NCBI RefSeq assembly: GCF_001517585.1
Contig: NZ_FBYC01000004.1
Location: 124,001 to 188,000 of the forward strand
Length of the DNA stretch: 64,000 bases
Reading direction: 5' to 3'
Source of the DNA: Roseibaca calidilacus
Lineage (GTDB): Bacteria > Pseudomonadota > Alphaproteobacteria > Rhodobacterales > Rhodobacteraceae
Shown: piece after piece, positions 28,289 through 36,582 of the stretch
How positions within the stretch are numbered: position 1 is the first letter of the stretch
How the letters are laid out: each line of letters opens with the position of its first letter
Translations under genes and position numbers: made by a program
Notes under the pieces: model-generated
Database searches by the model: none
What the model saw: only the letters and a program-made list of their open reading frames with translations
What the model was told of the DNA's origin: nothing

Positions 28289-30508
28289 ATGGAAGATGCC
28301 GATTTTATCCGGCGCCGATGGCGGGGGTTGTCCGTGTCTGACCCAAAGCAGGAAATGACGATGCCGGATCGTGGCAACGAACAACGGCTAACCGAAATAC
28401 AGGCGCTTGTGGTCACGCTGATCAATCGCCTTTTGTCTGCGTCTGTCGAGCATGTGGATGGCGCAGTGCAGGATGGCTTGGCGCAGCTTGGCACCTTCAC
28501 GGGCCGTGACCGTGCCTATGTCTTCATGATTCAAGGGGACCGCGGCAGCAACACCCACGAATGGTGCAGCGACCAAACCGAGCCGATGATCGCGCAGTTG
28601 CAGGATTTGCCGGTCGAAGCGTTCGAATGGATGCTGGAACCGATCAGCTCTGGCAGGGCATTCCACCTGCCCGATATCGACGAGCTGCCGCCGGATTCGG
28701 AAAAATACGAATTCTTGTCTCAGCAGGGGATACGGTCGCTGCTGATTGTGCCGATGATCGACGAAGAGGACCTTGTCGGTTTCGTCGGGTTCGACAGCGT
28801 GAACAACGTGGGCAAATTTCTGCCCGGCGAGATTTATCTGCTTCGGTCCTTCGCGGATGTCGTGCGCTCGGTTCTGATGCGGCGCAAGACAACAATCGAA
28901 ATGCGTCGCGCGGAAGAAGAACTGGCGCGCGAGCGTGCCTTCCTGAAAGGTATTGTCAGCACCAACGCCGCCGGCTTTGTCGTGCTGTCAGAGACCGGCG
29001 AGATCGTTTATGCCAATGACGAGGCGGAACGCGTTCTGGGCGTGAGCGTCGACGAGATGATCGGGCAGAAATACAACGCGCCGCAGTGGCGGATCACCGA
29101 TATCAAAGGCCGGGCGGTGCCGGATGAGCGAGAGCCGTTCAGCATTGTTAAGCGCACCGGGGCAATGGTGCAAAACCACCGTATCGCGCTGCATTGCCCG
29201 GACGGGGTGCGCTACGCATCCATCAACGCAGCCCCAATTTCGCGCGGCGGGGTCGAGGTTGCGTCGGTGGTCTATTCCGTGACCGACGTTACCGGCTTGG
29301 TAAAGGCCGAGCAGGCCCGCGAAACCGCATTGCAAGAGGCGCATCGCGCCAATATCGCAAAGTCCAATTTCCTCGCCAAGATGAGCCATGAAATCCGCAC
29401 GCCGCTGAACGGTATTCTTGGCATTTCCGACATTCTGGAAGAGATGACGAGCGATCCCGCACAAATGCGGATGCTGGATATCCTGCGCGACAGCGGCGGG
29501 TTGCTGATGGGCATCATCAACGATCTTCTCGACATGTCGAAGATCGAGGCGGATGCGCTGGAACTGGATTCCACGCCGTTTTCGCTGACCGATCTGGCCC
29601 GGCGCACCGAAGAGGTGCACACGCTGCGAGCGTCCGAGAAGCGCTTGTCCTTTGCAGTAAAGATCAACGATCCCTTGGGGCAGGACCGGTTGGGCGACCC
29701 GCAACGCCTGACCCAGATCCTGCACAACATGATCTCTAACGCGATCAAATTCACCGAGTATGGTCACGTCCTTGTCGATATCAACGCGCCGGATGAGCAT
29801 TCTGTCATCGTGACGGTTGAAGACACCGGGATTGGCATGACCGAAGCGCAACATGCGCGCATGTTCGACCCGTTTGCGCAGGCCGACAGCACCATTTCGC
29901 GCCGCTTTGGGGGCACGGGGCTGGGCATGTCCATCGTGCGCAACCTTGTGGACCTGATGGGCGGCACCATCCAGACGAAAACTGCCCCAGATGTTGGCAC
30001 GACAATATCGGTCACGTTGCCCATTCCGCTGGCACCGGTCGATGTGCAGGCGCGGGCGCTGTCGGTCGCCAATGTCGATACATCCCGCAGCCTGCCCGAA
30101 TTGTCGATTCTGGCCGCTGATGACAATCGCACCAATCAGATGATCCTCAGCATTATGTTGGGGCAACTGGGTGCGCGGGTCACATTGGCCAATGACGGGC
30201 TGGATGCGTTGCAAAAATCGCGCGCAGAACGGTTTGACCTGATGATCCTGGACATTTCCATGCCGGGCATGGATGGGGTGACGGTGCTGAACACCATTCG
30301 CCGTGATGAAAAACGCGCCGGGTTGGCCCAGACCCCGGCCTTCGCGTTCACCGCGAATGCAATGTCACATCAGGTCGAAAGCTACCTGCAAGCAGGCTTT
30401 GATGCATGCTTGACCAAGCCTCTTAAGCTGGAGCGGCTGCATCACACCCTGCTTGATTTCTTCGCCGACAATCCGGTCAGCCAAGCTGCTCTCCCGTCAC
30501 GGAAATGA
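28289..30508 (+). CDS. Hybrid sensor histidine kinase with GAF, PAS and receiver domains
   Basis: A 739-residue protein with no membrane segment. A GAF-type sensor spans about residues 35-200. A PAS domain spans about 215-340 (GFVVLSETGEIVYAN). The HisKA dimer helix carries the phosphorylated His367 (KMSHEIRTPLNGIL). The ATPase domain follows (HNMISNAIKF, VEDTGIGM, FGGTGLGMSIV). A C-terminal receiver carries the predicted phosphoacceptor Asp655 (LMILDISMPGMDG) and Lys710 (LTKPLKLE). No response regulator or Hpt gene is adjacent. ATGs at 28355 and 28361 are alternative starts. The last 32 bases overlap the transporter ATPase gene tail to tail. Confidence 0.9.
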   Translation: MEDADFIRRRWRGLSVSDPKQEMTMPDRGNEQRLTEIQALVVTLINRLLSASVEHVDGAVQDGLAQLGTFTGRDRAYVFMIQGDRGSNTHEWCSDQTEPMIAQLQDLPVEAFEWMLEPISSGRAFHLPDIDELPPDSEKYEFLSQQGIRSLLIVPMIDEEDLVGFVGFDSVNNVGKFLPGEIYLLRSFADVVRSVLMRRKTTIEMRRAEEELARERAFLKGIVSTNAAGFVVLSETGEIVYANDEAERVLGVSVDEMIGQKYNAPQWRITDIKGRAVPDEREPFSIVKRTGAMVQNHRIALHCPDGVRYASINAAPISRGGVEVASVVYSVTDVTGLVKAEQARETALQEAHRANIAKSNFLAKMSHEIRTPLNGILGISDILEEMTSDPAQMRMLDILRDSGGLLMGIINDLLDMSKIEADALELDSTPFSLTDLARRTEEVHTLRASEKRLSFAVKINDPLGQDRLGDPQRLTQILHNMISNAIKFTEYGHVLVDINAPDEHSVIVTVEDTGIGMTEAQHARMFDPFAQADSTISRRFGGTGLGMSIVRNLVDLMGGTIQTKTAPDVGTTISVTLPIPLAPVDVQARALSVANVDTSRSLPELSILAADDNRTNQMILSIMLGQLGARVTLANDGLDALQKSRAERFDLMILDISMPGMDGVTVLNTIRRDEKRAGLAQTPAFAFTANAMSHQVESYLQAGFDACLTKPLKLERLHHTLLDFFADNPVSQAALPSRK

Positions 30509-31106
30509 TTGGGCCGCCTGCGGCGCGGGCATCCTCCATATCATGCGTGACCAGAATGACGGGCAGTGCGCGGGCCTGTGCAAAGGTGAAGTCGCGGATC
30601 TGCGCGCGCAGCCCGGCATCAAGCTTCGAGAATGGCTCGTCCAGAAGCAAGGCCTGCGGTGCGCTTAGCAAGGTCCGCATCAACGCAACCCGTGCTTTTT
30701 GTCCGCCCGAAAGCGTTGCAGGATCGCGCGCGCCCATACCGCTCAGACCGGCTGCATCCAGCGCGGCCTCTATGCGCGCGGCCCGGTCACGAAGACCACG
30801 CGGCACGCCAAAGCCCAGATTGCCTGCAACCGACAGATGGGGAAATAACACATCGTCCTGAAACAACAGCCCCATGCGGCGTGCATGTATGGGCTGTGCG
30901 GTCACATCCTGTCCGTTCAGAAATATCCGCCCCGACATGCGGAATGCGGGCGGCAATGCGCCCACAATCGCAGCCAGTGCCGTGGATTTGCCGCAGCCGG
31001 ATGGCCCCATGATGGTCAGCACCTGCCCTGCCGCGACAGAGATATCCAGCGCGACCATCAGCCGCCCATCCTGCGCAATGCGCAATTGGTCCAGTTTCAG
31101 ACTCAT
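30477..31106 (-). CDS. ynjD: ABC transporter ATP-binding protein, YnjD-like
   Basis: A 209-residue ATPase with Walker A GPSGCGKST, Q-loop LLFQDDVLFPHLSV, signature LSGGQKARVALM and Walker B LLLDEPFSKLD with the switch histidine in VTHDMED. The short length and its order behind a double permease and a periplasmic protein match E. coli YnjBCD, whose substrate is unsettled (a thiamine-like or metal cargo has been suggested). ATG at 31104-31106 overlaps the permease stop by four bases. Its 3' end lies inside the 3' end of the opposing histidine kinase gene. Confidence 0.82.
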   Translation of the reverse strand: MSLKLDQLRIAQDGRLMVALDISVAAGQVLTIMGPSGCGKSTALAAIVGALPPAFRMSGRIFLNGQDVTAQPIHARRMGLLFQDDVLFPHLSVAGNLGFGVPRGLRDRAARIEAALDAAGLSGMGARDPATLSGGQKARVALMRTLLSAPQALLLDEPFSKLDAGLRAQIRDFTFAQARALPVILVTHDMEDARAAGGPIISVTGEQLG

Positions 31107-32764
31107 GTCACCTTTAGCCCTCGTCTGCGGCGTGCGATCAGCGCGGGCACCACCAGCGCCAGCGCAAAGACCGCCAGCGGCAGTGCCATCTGCATCATGG
31201 CCCAAACTCCGATCAGCCGCCGATTGCCCGACGCGGCCAGCGCCACCGCTTCTGTTGTCAGCGTGTTGACCCGCCCTGCGCCAATCAGCAAGCTTGGCAA
31301 GTATTGCGCCACCGATGTGGCAAAGCCCACCGCAAAGGCGATACATAGCGCGCGCATCAGCATGGGTAGGCGCACGGCCAGCAGCACCCGCCACGGCGCT
31401 GCGCCGAGCGTGGCCGCCGCAAGCCCCGCTCGGCTGTCCCAAGCCTGCCACGGGTCAGACAGTGACAGCATGACATAGGGCAGCACGAAAACCAGATGCA
31501 CCAGCAGCACCGCGCCCGTGGTGCCATCAAGCCCAAGCCACAATCCCAGTGCCGACAGTCCGGGCAAAAACGCGATCTGCGGCACCAGAAGCGGCAGGTA
31601 AATAATGCCTACGGTGCGCGCTGGCCCGGCCTGCAAGGTGGCAATTGTTAGCGCCAGCGCGATCATGGCCGAAAGGCCGGCCAACGCTGTGGTTGTGCCG
31701 CTCAACCGCCAAAGCTGGGCGGATTGGTCAGCCCAGACGCGCAAGCCGTAGCTTTGTGGCAGCAGGTCCGGGAAGCGCCACAACCCCGCGAGCGACCACA
31801 GCGCCAGCCCGGCCAGCCCAAGGCCCACGCCTAGCCCGATCATCAGCATCGGCACCATGACAAGGCCGCGCAATGGCCGGTCCCAGCCGACACCGCGCGC
31901 GCCATGTGCGGCCCAGACCCGTCCGCGCGCTGCGACAAGGCGTTCGGACAAGATCCACGCAGCCAGTGCGCCCAGAACCAGCAGCAGTTGCAGCACCGCG
32001 CCTGCGCTGGCCGTGAAGCGCAAGGACAGGTCGGGCGCGGTCATCCAGTCCAGCACTTGAACGGCAAGCGTGGCCGGGCGTGTCGGCCCAAGGATAAGGG
32101 CCACATCCACAACCGACATGGAATAGGCCAGCACGGCAAAAACTGGCAGGCGGATCTGGCGGTAGACACTTGGCAGAACGGTTTTGGCCCAGCCGGTCAC
32201 GCGCCCATAGCCCAGGCTGCGCGCCGCGGCCATGCGGCGGGTGCTATCAGACTGGCCCAAGGCGGCCAGTGTCATCAGCATCAGGAAAGGCACTTCTTTT
32301 ATCACCAGCCCGGCAATCAGGGCCAGCCCTGCTTGGTCATGCACGATCAACAGGTCTGGCGGGCGGTCCCACCCGGTGGCCCATGGCGACACCGCGCGCG
32401 CGATCCAGCCCGAGGGCGCGATCAGAAAGGCCAGCCCAAAGGCCGCCGCCGCATGGGGCAGCGACAGAAGCGGGGCCAGCAGGCTGGTGACCACGCGAAA
32501 GCTGCGCGTGCCTTGCCATGCCGCGACAATCAGCAGCGTTATGGCCAGCGACAGAAGGGTCGCGCCAAGCCCGGTGACCAGCGACAGCCGCACCGCCTTC
32601 GCAAGGCCCGGCCATGCCAGCAGGTCGCGCCAAGGGTCAAGGCTGAACGCCATGCCGCCCAGTGCCGGGAAATAGCCGAAGGCCGGCAGCATTGCACCTG
32701 CCAGCCCTGCCGCGACCGGCAGCGCCATCAGGGCGACCACCAATCGCGGTGCGATACGGATCAT
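31103..32764 (-). CDS. ynjC: ABC transporter permease with two fused membrane halves, YnjC-like
   Basis: A 553-residue inner-membrane protein with about twelve hydrophobic segments. It consists of two permease units in tandem, as in YnjC, ThiP and SfuB. An EAA-type coupling loop is visible in each half (MAAARSLGYGRVTGWAKTVL near residue 185 and LAAATLGAAPWRVLLAVRLP near 450). The double unit means no second permease gene is needed, which agrees with the three-gene layout. ATG at 32762-32764 overlaps the binding-protein stop by four bases. Confidence 0.83.
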   Translation of the reverse strand: MIRIAPRLVVALMALPVAAGLAGAMLPAFGYFPALGGMAFSLDPWRDLLAWPGLAKAVRLSLVTGLGATLLSLAITLLIVAAWQGTRSFRVVTSLLAPLLSLPHAAAAFGLAFLIAPSGWIARAVSPWATGWDRPPDLLIVHDQAGLALIAGLVIKEVPFLMLMTLAALGQSDSTRRMAAARSLGYGRVTGWAKTVLPSVYRQIRLPVFAVLAYSMSVVDVALILGPTRPATLAVQVLDWMTAPDLSLRFTASAGAVLQLLLVLGALAAWILSERLVAARGRVWAAHGARGVGWDRPLRGLVMVPMLMIGLGVGLGLAGLALWSLAGLWRFPDLLPQSYGLRVWADQSAQLWRLSGTTTALAGLSAMIALALTIATLQAGPARTVGIIYLPLLVPQIAFLPGLSALGLWLGLDGTTGAVLLVHLVFVLPYVMLSLSDPWQAWDSRAGLAAATLGAAPWRVLLAVRLPMLMRALCIAFAVGFATSVAQYLPSLLIGAGRVNTLTTEAVALAASGNRRLIGVWAMMQMALPLAVFALALVVPALIARRRRGLKVT

Positions 32765-33972
32765 TCAGCGGTGCCGTACCGTTCGGTCCAGTCGGCGGCG
32801 ATGCGGGTCATCCAGCTTGGATGGGGTTCCAGCAGGCCGGTGCCCATTTCATCGGGCGCAAGCGTGGCGATGCCCAGATCCAGCGCATCGAACCGGGCGC
32901 GGCCCTCGGCTTCCAGCCGGTCCATGCCCAGCACGGTTTGGAAGCCCAGCACGGCCGGGTCTTGGGCCAGTGCCTGTATTTCCGGGTCAAGGATCAGGTT
33001 GGCCAGCACCAGCGCGCCCGCTTGGTTGGCCGCGTTGTAAGGAATGGACAAGTAGGACGAATTGGCCAGCGTGCCTTCGTCAAAGACCATGGTGCGGATC
33101 GTGTCGGGCAATTCGCCATCGGCAATCGCCGCAGAGGCCCTGCCGGGGTTGAAGCTGAAACCGATATCAACCTCTCCATCGGCCAGCAACTGCCCCAGCG
33201 CGGGTTCATTTGCCGGGTAGGCGCGGCCCGCCCGCCATAGGTTGGGTGTAATCTCATCAAGGAAGGCCCAAAGCGGCGCGGTGACGGTGTCGTACTCCAC
33301 CGCATCGGTCGGGCCAAGCAGCACAGACGGGTCATCCAGCACGCCATAAAGGGCTTGCTTCAGGAATGACGTGCCCAAGAAATCGGGTGGCTGCGGATAG
33401 GTGAAACGGCCGGGATTCTCGGCAATCCATGCGCGCAATGTGTCTAGCGAACGCGGCGGTTCCGGGACCGTGGCGCTGTCATATTCGAACACCATCTGGA
33501 ACATGGCCCATGGGCTGCCATAGCCTTCGACCGGCAGGGTAAAGTCGATCTCGATCGCGGGGTTGGCGTCGGTATCGACCAGCGACCAATTGGGCAGGTC
33601 ATAGGCGAATGGGCCAAACAGCAGGCCTTGCTCCTTCATGGATGCGAAATTCGCCCCGTTGATCCAGATCACATCGACCGCGCCGCCCGTATCGCGCCCT
33701 GCGGCGCGTTCGGACACAACACGGGTCACGGCATCGGCTGTGTCGGCAAGGCGCACATGTTCCAAGATCACACCGTGCCGCGCGCTTAGCTCGGCACCCA
33801 CCTGTTCGATAAAGGCATTGATCCGCGGATCACCGCCCCATGCGTGCCAATAGACCGTCTGCCCTTGGGCCTGTTCCAGAACGGCGGGCCAATCGGCCAA
33901 GTCCAGGCTTTGGGCATTGATGGGCTGGGCCAAGGCCAGTGCGCACGCCGCGGCGCAGGTCAAAAATCGCAT
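32761..33972 (-). CDS. ynjB: Periplasmic substrate-binding protein, YnjB-like
   Basis: A 403-residue exported protein. A signal peptide (MRFLTCAAACALALA, cleavage near INAQS) leads into VYWHAWGGDPRINAFIEQVG, followed by VDVIWINGANFASMKEQGLL. Both are typical of the YnjB/Fe3+-thiamine binding-protein class. The C-terminal part has SWMTRIAADWTERYG. It is the first gene of the ynjBCD-like operon and is divergent from the ynjF-like gene across 156 bases. The ligand is not known; no riboswitch for thiamine was recognised upstream. Confidence 0.82.
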   Translation of the reverse strand: MRFLTCAAACALALAQPINAQSLDLADWPAVLEQAQGQTVYWHAWGGDPRINAFIEQVGAELSARHGVILEHVRLADTADAVTRVVSERAAGRDTGGAVDVIWINGANFASMKEQGLLFGPFAYDLPNWSLVDTDANPAIEIDFTLPVEGYGSPWAMFQMVFEYDSATVPEPPRSLDTLRAWIAENPGRFTYPQPPDFLGTSFLKQALYGVLDDPSVLLGPTDAVEYDTVTAPLWAFLDEITPNLWRAGRAYPANEPALGQLLADGEVDIGFSFNPGRASAAIADGELPDTIRTMVFDEGTLANSSYLSIPYNAANQAGALVLANLILDPEIQALAQDPAVLGFQTVLGMDRLEAEGRARFDALDLGIATLAPDEMGTGLLEPHPSWMTRIAADWTERYGTAE

Positions 33973-34128
33973 GAAATGGTCCTTCCTGTTTTCCTCTTAT
34001 GTGCATTTACGCTACGGGACGGCCAAAGGTTACAGTAAGTTTCAGCTTGCGACACTTTACCGTGAAACATCAGCCTTGCCTGTCGCGTATACGGTAACAC
34101 AAACGAGCATCTGCAAAAGGCCGCCCCC
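33973..34128. promoter_or_regulatory. Divergent promoter region of ynjB-like and ynjF-like genes
   Basis: This AT-richer 156-base gap separates divergent starts. It contains an inverted pair TTACCGT (34057-34063) and ACGGTAA (34091-34097), 27 bases apart, which could be half-sites for a regulator. No known operator or riboswitch was recognised. Confidence 0.4.
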
Positions 34129-34737
34129 ATGTTGGACCGACATCTGCGCCCCTATATTGACCCGCCGCTGAACATGATCGGCGGGCAGATAGCCCGGTCG
34201 GGGTTGACCGCGAATATGGTCACGCTGATCGGGCTGGCCTTTGGGCTGGCGGCGGGGGGGGCCATTGTCGCCGGGCATTTCCTGCTGGCGGTGGCGCTGA
34301 TCCTTGCCTCACGCGTGGCAGATGGTCTGGATGGTGCGGTCGCGCGTGCGCAAGGGGTGACGGATTTCGGCGGCTATCTGGATATCACCTGCGATTTCGT
34401 GTTCTACGCGGCAATCCCGCTGGCCTTTGTCCTGCATGACCCGGCCAGCAATGGCGTGGCCGGCGCGGTGCTTTTGGCCAGTTTCTACATTAACGGCGCA
34501 TCGTTTCTTGGCTACGCGATCTTGGCCGAGAAGAAGAAGATGCGCAGCGACGCCCATGGCGTGAAATCGCTGTATTTTACCGGCGGATTGCTGGAAGGGG
34601 CAGAGACAATCGCCTTTTTCGTGGCGCTATGTCTTTGGCCCGGTTGGTTTGCCGCCATGGCCTATGGCTTTGCCGCGCTGTGCGGCGTGACGGCATTGTC
34701 GCGCATTTTGCTCGCCGCGCGGGTGTTTGAACGCTAG
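34129..34737 (+). CDS. ynjF: CDP-alcohol phosphatidyltransferase, YnjF-like
   Basis: A 202-residue inner-membrane enzyme of the CDP-OH phosphotransferase family. The family signature is present in RVADGLDGAVARAQG followed by FGGYLDITCDFVFY, with the metal-binding aspartates. Several membrane helices follow. The small size and the link to a YnjBCD-type transporter match E. coli YnjF, which sits in the ynjABCDEF cluster. The alcohol acceptor (glycerol phosphate, inositol or other) cannot be told. It is divergent from ynjB, and its stop is six bases from the convergent bpt stop. Confidence 0.85.
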   Translation: MLDRHLRPYIDPPLNMIGGQIARSGLTANMVTLIGLAFGLAAGGAIVAGHFLLAVALILASRVADGLDGAVARAQGVTDFGGYLDITCDFVFYAAIPLAFVLHDPASNGVAGAVLLASFYINGASFLGYAILAEKKKMRSDAHGVKSLYFTGGLLEGAETIAFFVALCLWPGWFAAMAYGFAALCGVTALSRILLAARVFER

Positions 34738-34743
34738 GGCGCG

Positions 34744-35601
34744 TTACAGTTTGCCCTTGCGCGGCGGCACGTTGACCGGCCCGCCCATGTCGGTCGGCAG
34801 GGACAGTTGCGCCACCTGTTCGGCAATCGGTTGCACGGAAAGCGGATGTGTCGCGCCAGAAAACCGCGCCGGGTCGTCCAGGTCTTGCCACTTGCCCATG
34901 TGATAGATTTCGAGCGCGGAAAACCGCGCTTTGTAGTCCATCTTTGGGCTGCCGGGCACCCAATACCCCAGATACACAAAGGGCAACCCAACCCGGCGCG
35001 CAAGGTCGATCTGGTCAAGGATCATGAAACTGCCCAGCGACTGGTCCGCCATATCCGGGTCAAAAAAGGAATAAACCAAGCTCAACCCGTCATCCAGCAC
35101 ATCGCTCAGGCAGGCGGCGACAAGCGGCCCGTTCGGGCCGGTCGCCGCGTCGCGGTATTCCAGAACGCGCGTGCGCACCGGGGTTTCCTCGACCATGGCG
35201 GAATATTCGAACACGTCCATATCCGCCATGCCGCCAAAGGTATGGCGGCGGTCCAGATAGCGGCGGAACAGGGCATATTGGTCTTCGGTCGCCCAAGCGC
35301 TGGTCACATCGCGTTTCAAATGCGCATTGCGCTTCAGCACGCGGCGCTGCGACCGTGTTGGCGTAAAATCTGCCACCCGGATGCGCGCCGACAGGCACGC
35401 TGCGCAATCCGCACAGGACGGGCGATACAGCACGTTCTGCGACCGACGGAACCCCTGTTGCGACAGCTTGTCATTCATGGCCTCTGCATGGTCGCCCTGC
35501 AAGGCGGTGAACAGCTTGCGTTCCATCCGGCCTGGCAAATAGGGGCAGGGTTGCGGAGCTGTCACATAAAACTGGGGAACTGTCGGCAGGGAATGACGCA
35601 T
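34744..35601 (-). CDS. bpt: Aspartate/glutamate leucyltransferase (Bpt, arginyltransferase family)
   Basis: A 285-residue aminoacyl-tRNA protein transferase of the N-end-rule pathway. It adds leucine to N-terminal Asp or Glu so that ClpS/ClpAP can recognise the protein. The cysteine-rich N-terminal motifs [10 protein letters not shown] and [16 protein letters not shown] are characteristic. The C-terminal half contains FYDPDMADQ-like sequence ([15 protein letters not shown]) and [19 protein letters not shown] at 35599-35601 is accepted although only a weak ribosome binding site is present. It follows the RDD gene by 82 bases. Confidence 0.92.
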   Translation of the reverse strand: MRHSLPTVPQFYVTAPQPCPYLPGRMERKLFTALQGDHAEAMNDKLSQQGFRRSQNVLYRPSCADCAACLSARIRVADFTPTRSQRRVLKRNAHLKRDVTSAWATEDQYALFRRYLDRRHTFGGMADMDVFEYSAMVEETPVRTRVLEYRDAATGPNGPLVAACLSDVLDDGLSLVYSFFDPDMADQSLGSFMILDQIDLARRVGLPFVYLGYWVPGSPKMDYKARFSALEIYHMGKWQDLDDPARFSGATHPLSVQPIAEQVAQLSLPTDMGGPVNVPPRKGKL

Positions 35602-35683
35602 GGACGGCTCAGCCTATGGATTTCGGTGAAAGGTTAGCAAGCAGTTGACCTTTCGCCAAGCCTGCAAACAAGACCAGCCCGCA

Positions 35684-36118
35684 TTATTCAGGGGCAATAT
35701 TATGCAACATTGTGGTTGATAGAAGGTGATCGTGCAACCCTTGGCGGTATTGGGTCAGCAATATCAACGCTATGGAAACAATCTGAAGGGGAAAGACCGT
35801 CCACATCACGGCATAGGTGCTGCTATAGATCAGCGCGGTGGTGGCATCGGGCGTGCGCCCGTTCAGGTGGCGCCATTTCAGCGCCATGACCATCATGCCC
35901 ACGGTTGCGCCGTAGCGCGCCAGCATGATCGTGCGATAAGCGATCGAGACGGCGGCAAACAACAACGGCAGGAAAAACGCGCTGATGAACAGGGTCAGCA
36001 CAAGCCCCACCAAGGTCAGCGCCAAGGTGACCACAAGGTCAATGGCCCATGCCCCAGCGCGTTTAAGGGGCACGTCAGTGTAGAATTCGGGCTGTAGCGC
36101 CGGGTCGGGCAAGGTCAT
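35684..36118 (-). CDS. RDD-family membrane protein
   Basis: A 144-residue integral membrane protein. The RDD signature reads LKRAGAWAIDLVV, with the Arg and Asp that name the family. Three hydrophobic segments follow (LALTLVGLVLTLFISAFFL, LLFAAVSIAYRTIML, TYAVMWTVFPLQIVSIALIL). Function is not defined for the family; transport roles have been proposed for some members. ATG at 36116-36118 overlaps the YbaK-like gene stop by four bases, so its translation is probably coupled. Confidence 0.85.
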   Translation of the reverse strand: MTLPDPALQPEFYTDVPLKRAGAWAIDLVVTLALTLVGLVLTLFISAFFLPLLFAAVSIAYRTIMLARYGATVGMMVMALKWRHLNGRTPDATTALIYSSTYAVMWTVFPLQIVSIALILLTQYRQGLHDHLLSTTMLHNIAPE

Positions 36119-36582
36119 TCTGTGAAATCCGCAACGGTGGCAGTGGCGACAGAAATAAGAACGCGCGGGCAGATTGAAAAGACATGGCGTGGCGTTCCGG
36201 CGGCTGCAAAGACAATGTCGAATTCCAGCAAACGCGGATCGGCCCATGTTCTGGGTGCGGTCAGGTGGCCGATGGGGGCCACGCCACCAATGGCAAAGCC
36301 TGTGGTCGCGCGCACCTGTGCCGCATCGGCGCGGCCCAAAGCCTCGCCCGCGAGCGCGCTGGCCTTGGTGGCGCAGATACGGTTGCCGCCTGCGGTCAGG
36401 AACAGATACAGCGCGCCGCTGGATTGCCCTGCAAACAGGATCGACTTCACGATCTGGTCCAGCGCACAGCCGCAGGCTTGGGCGGCCAGTTCGGCGGTGC
36501 GCGCCTCTCCGGGTTCGGAAATGGTGTTGGCAAGGCCCGCGTCGTGCAACGCGCGGGCCACGCGGGCGACGGATTTACTCAA
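36115..36582 (-). CDS. YbaK/ProX-type aminoacyl-tRNA deacylase-like protein
   Basis: A 155-residue single-domain protein of the YbaK/EbsC family, which frees misacylated amino acids from tRNAs. The core has IVKSILFAGQSSGALYLFL with the conserved lysine, and ATTGFAIGGVAPIGH, the GGVxPxG substrate loop. The substrate (Cys, Ala or others on tRNAPro) cannot be read. The start overlaps the aminotransferase stop by eight bases and the stop overlaps the RDD gene by four, so it is the middle gene of a tight operon. Confidence 0.88.
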   Translation of the reverse strand: MSKSVARVARALHDAGLANTISEPGEARTAELAAQACGCALDQIVKSILFAGQSSGALYLFLTAGGNRICATKASALAGEALGRADAAQVRATTGFAIGGVAPIGHLTAPRTWADPRLLEFDIVFAAAGTPRHVFSICPRVLISVATATVADFTE

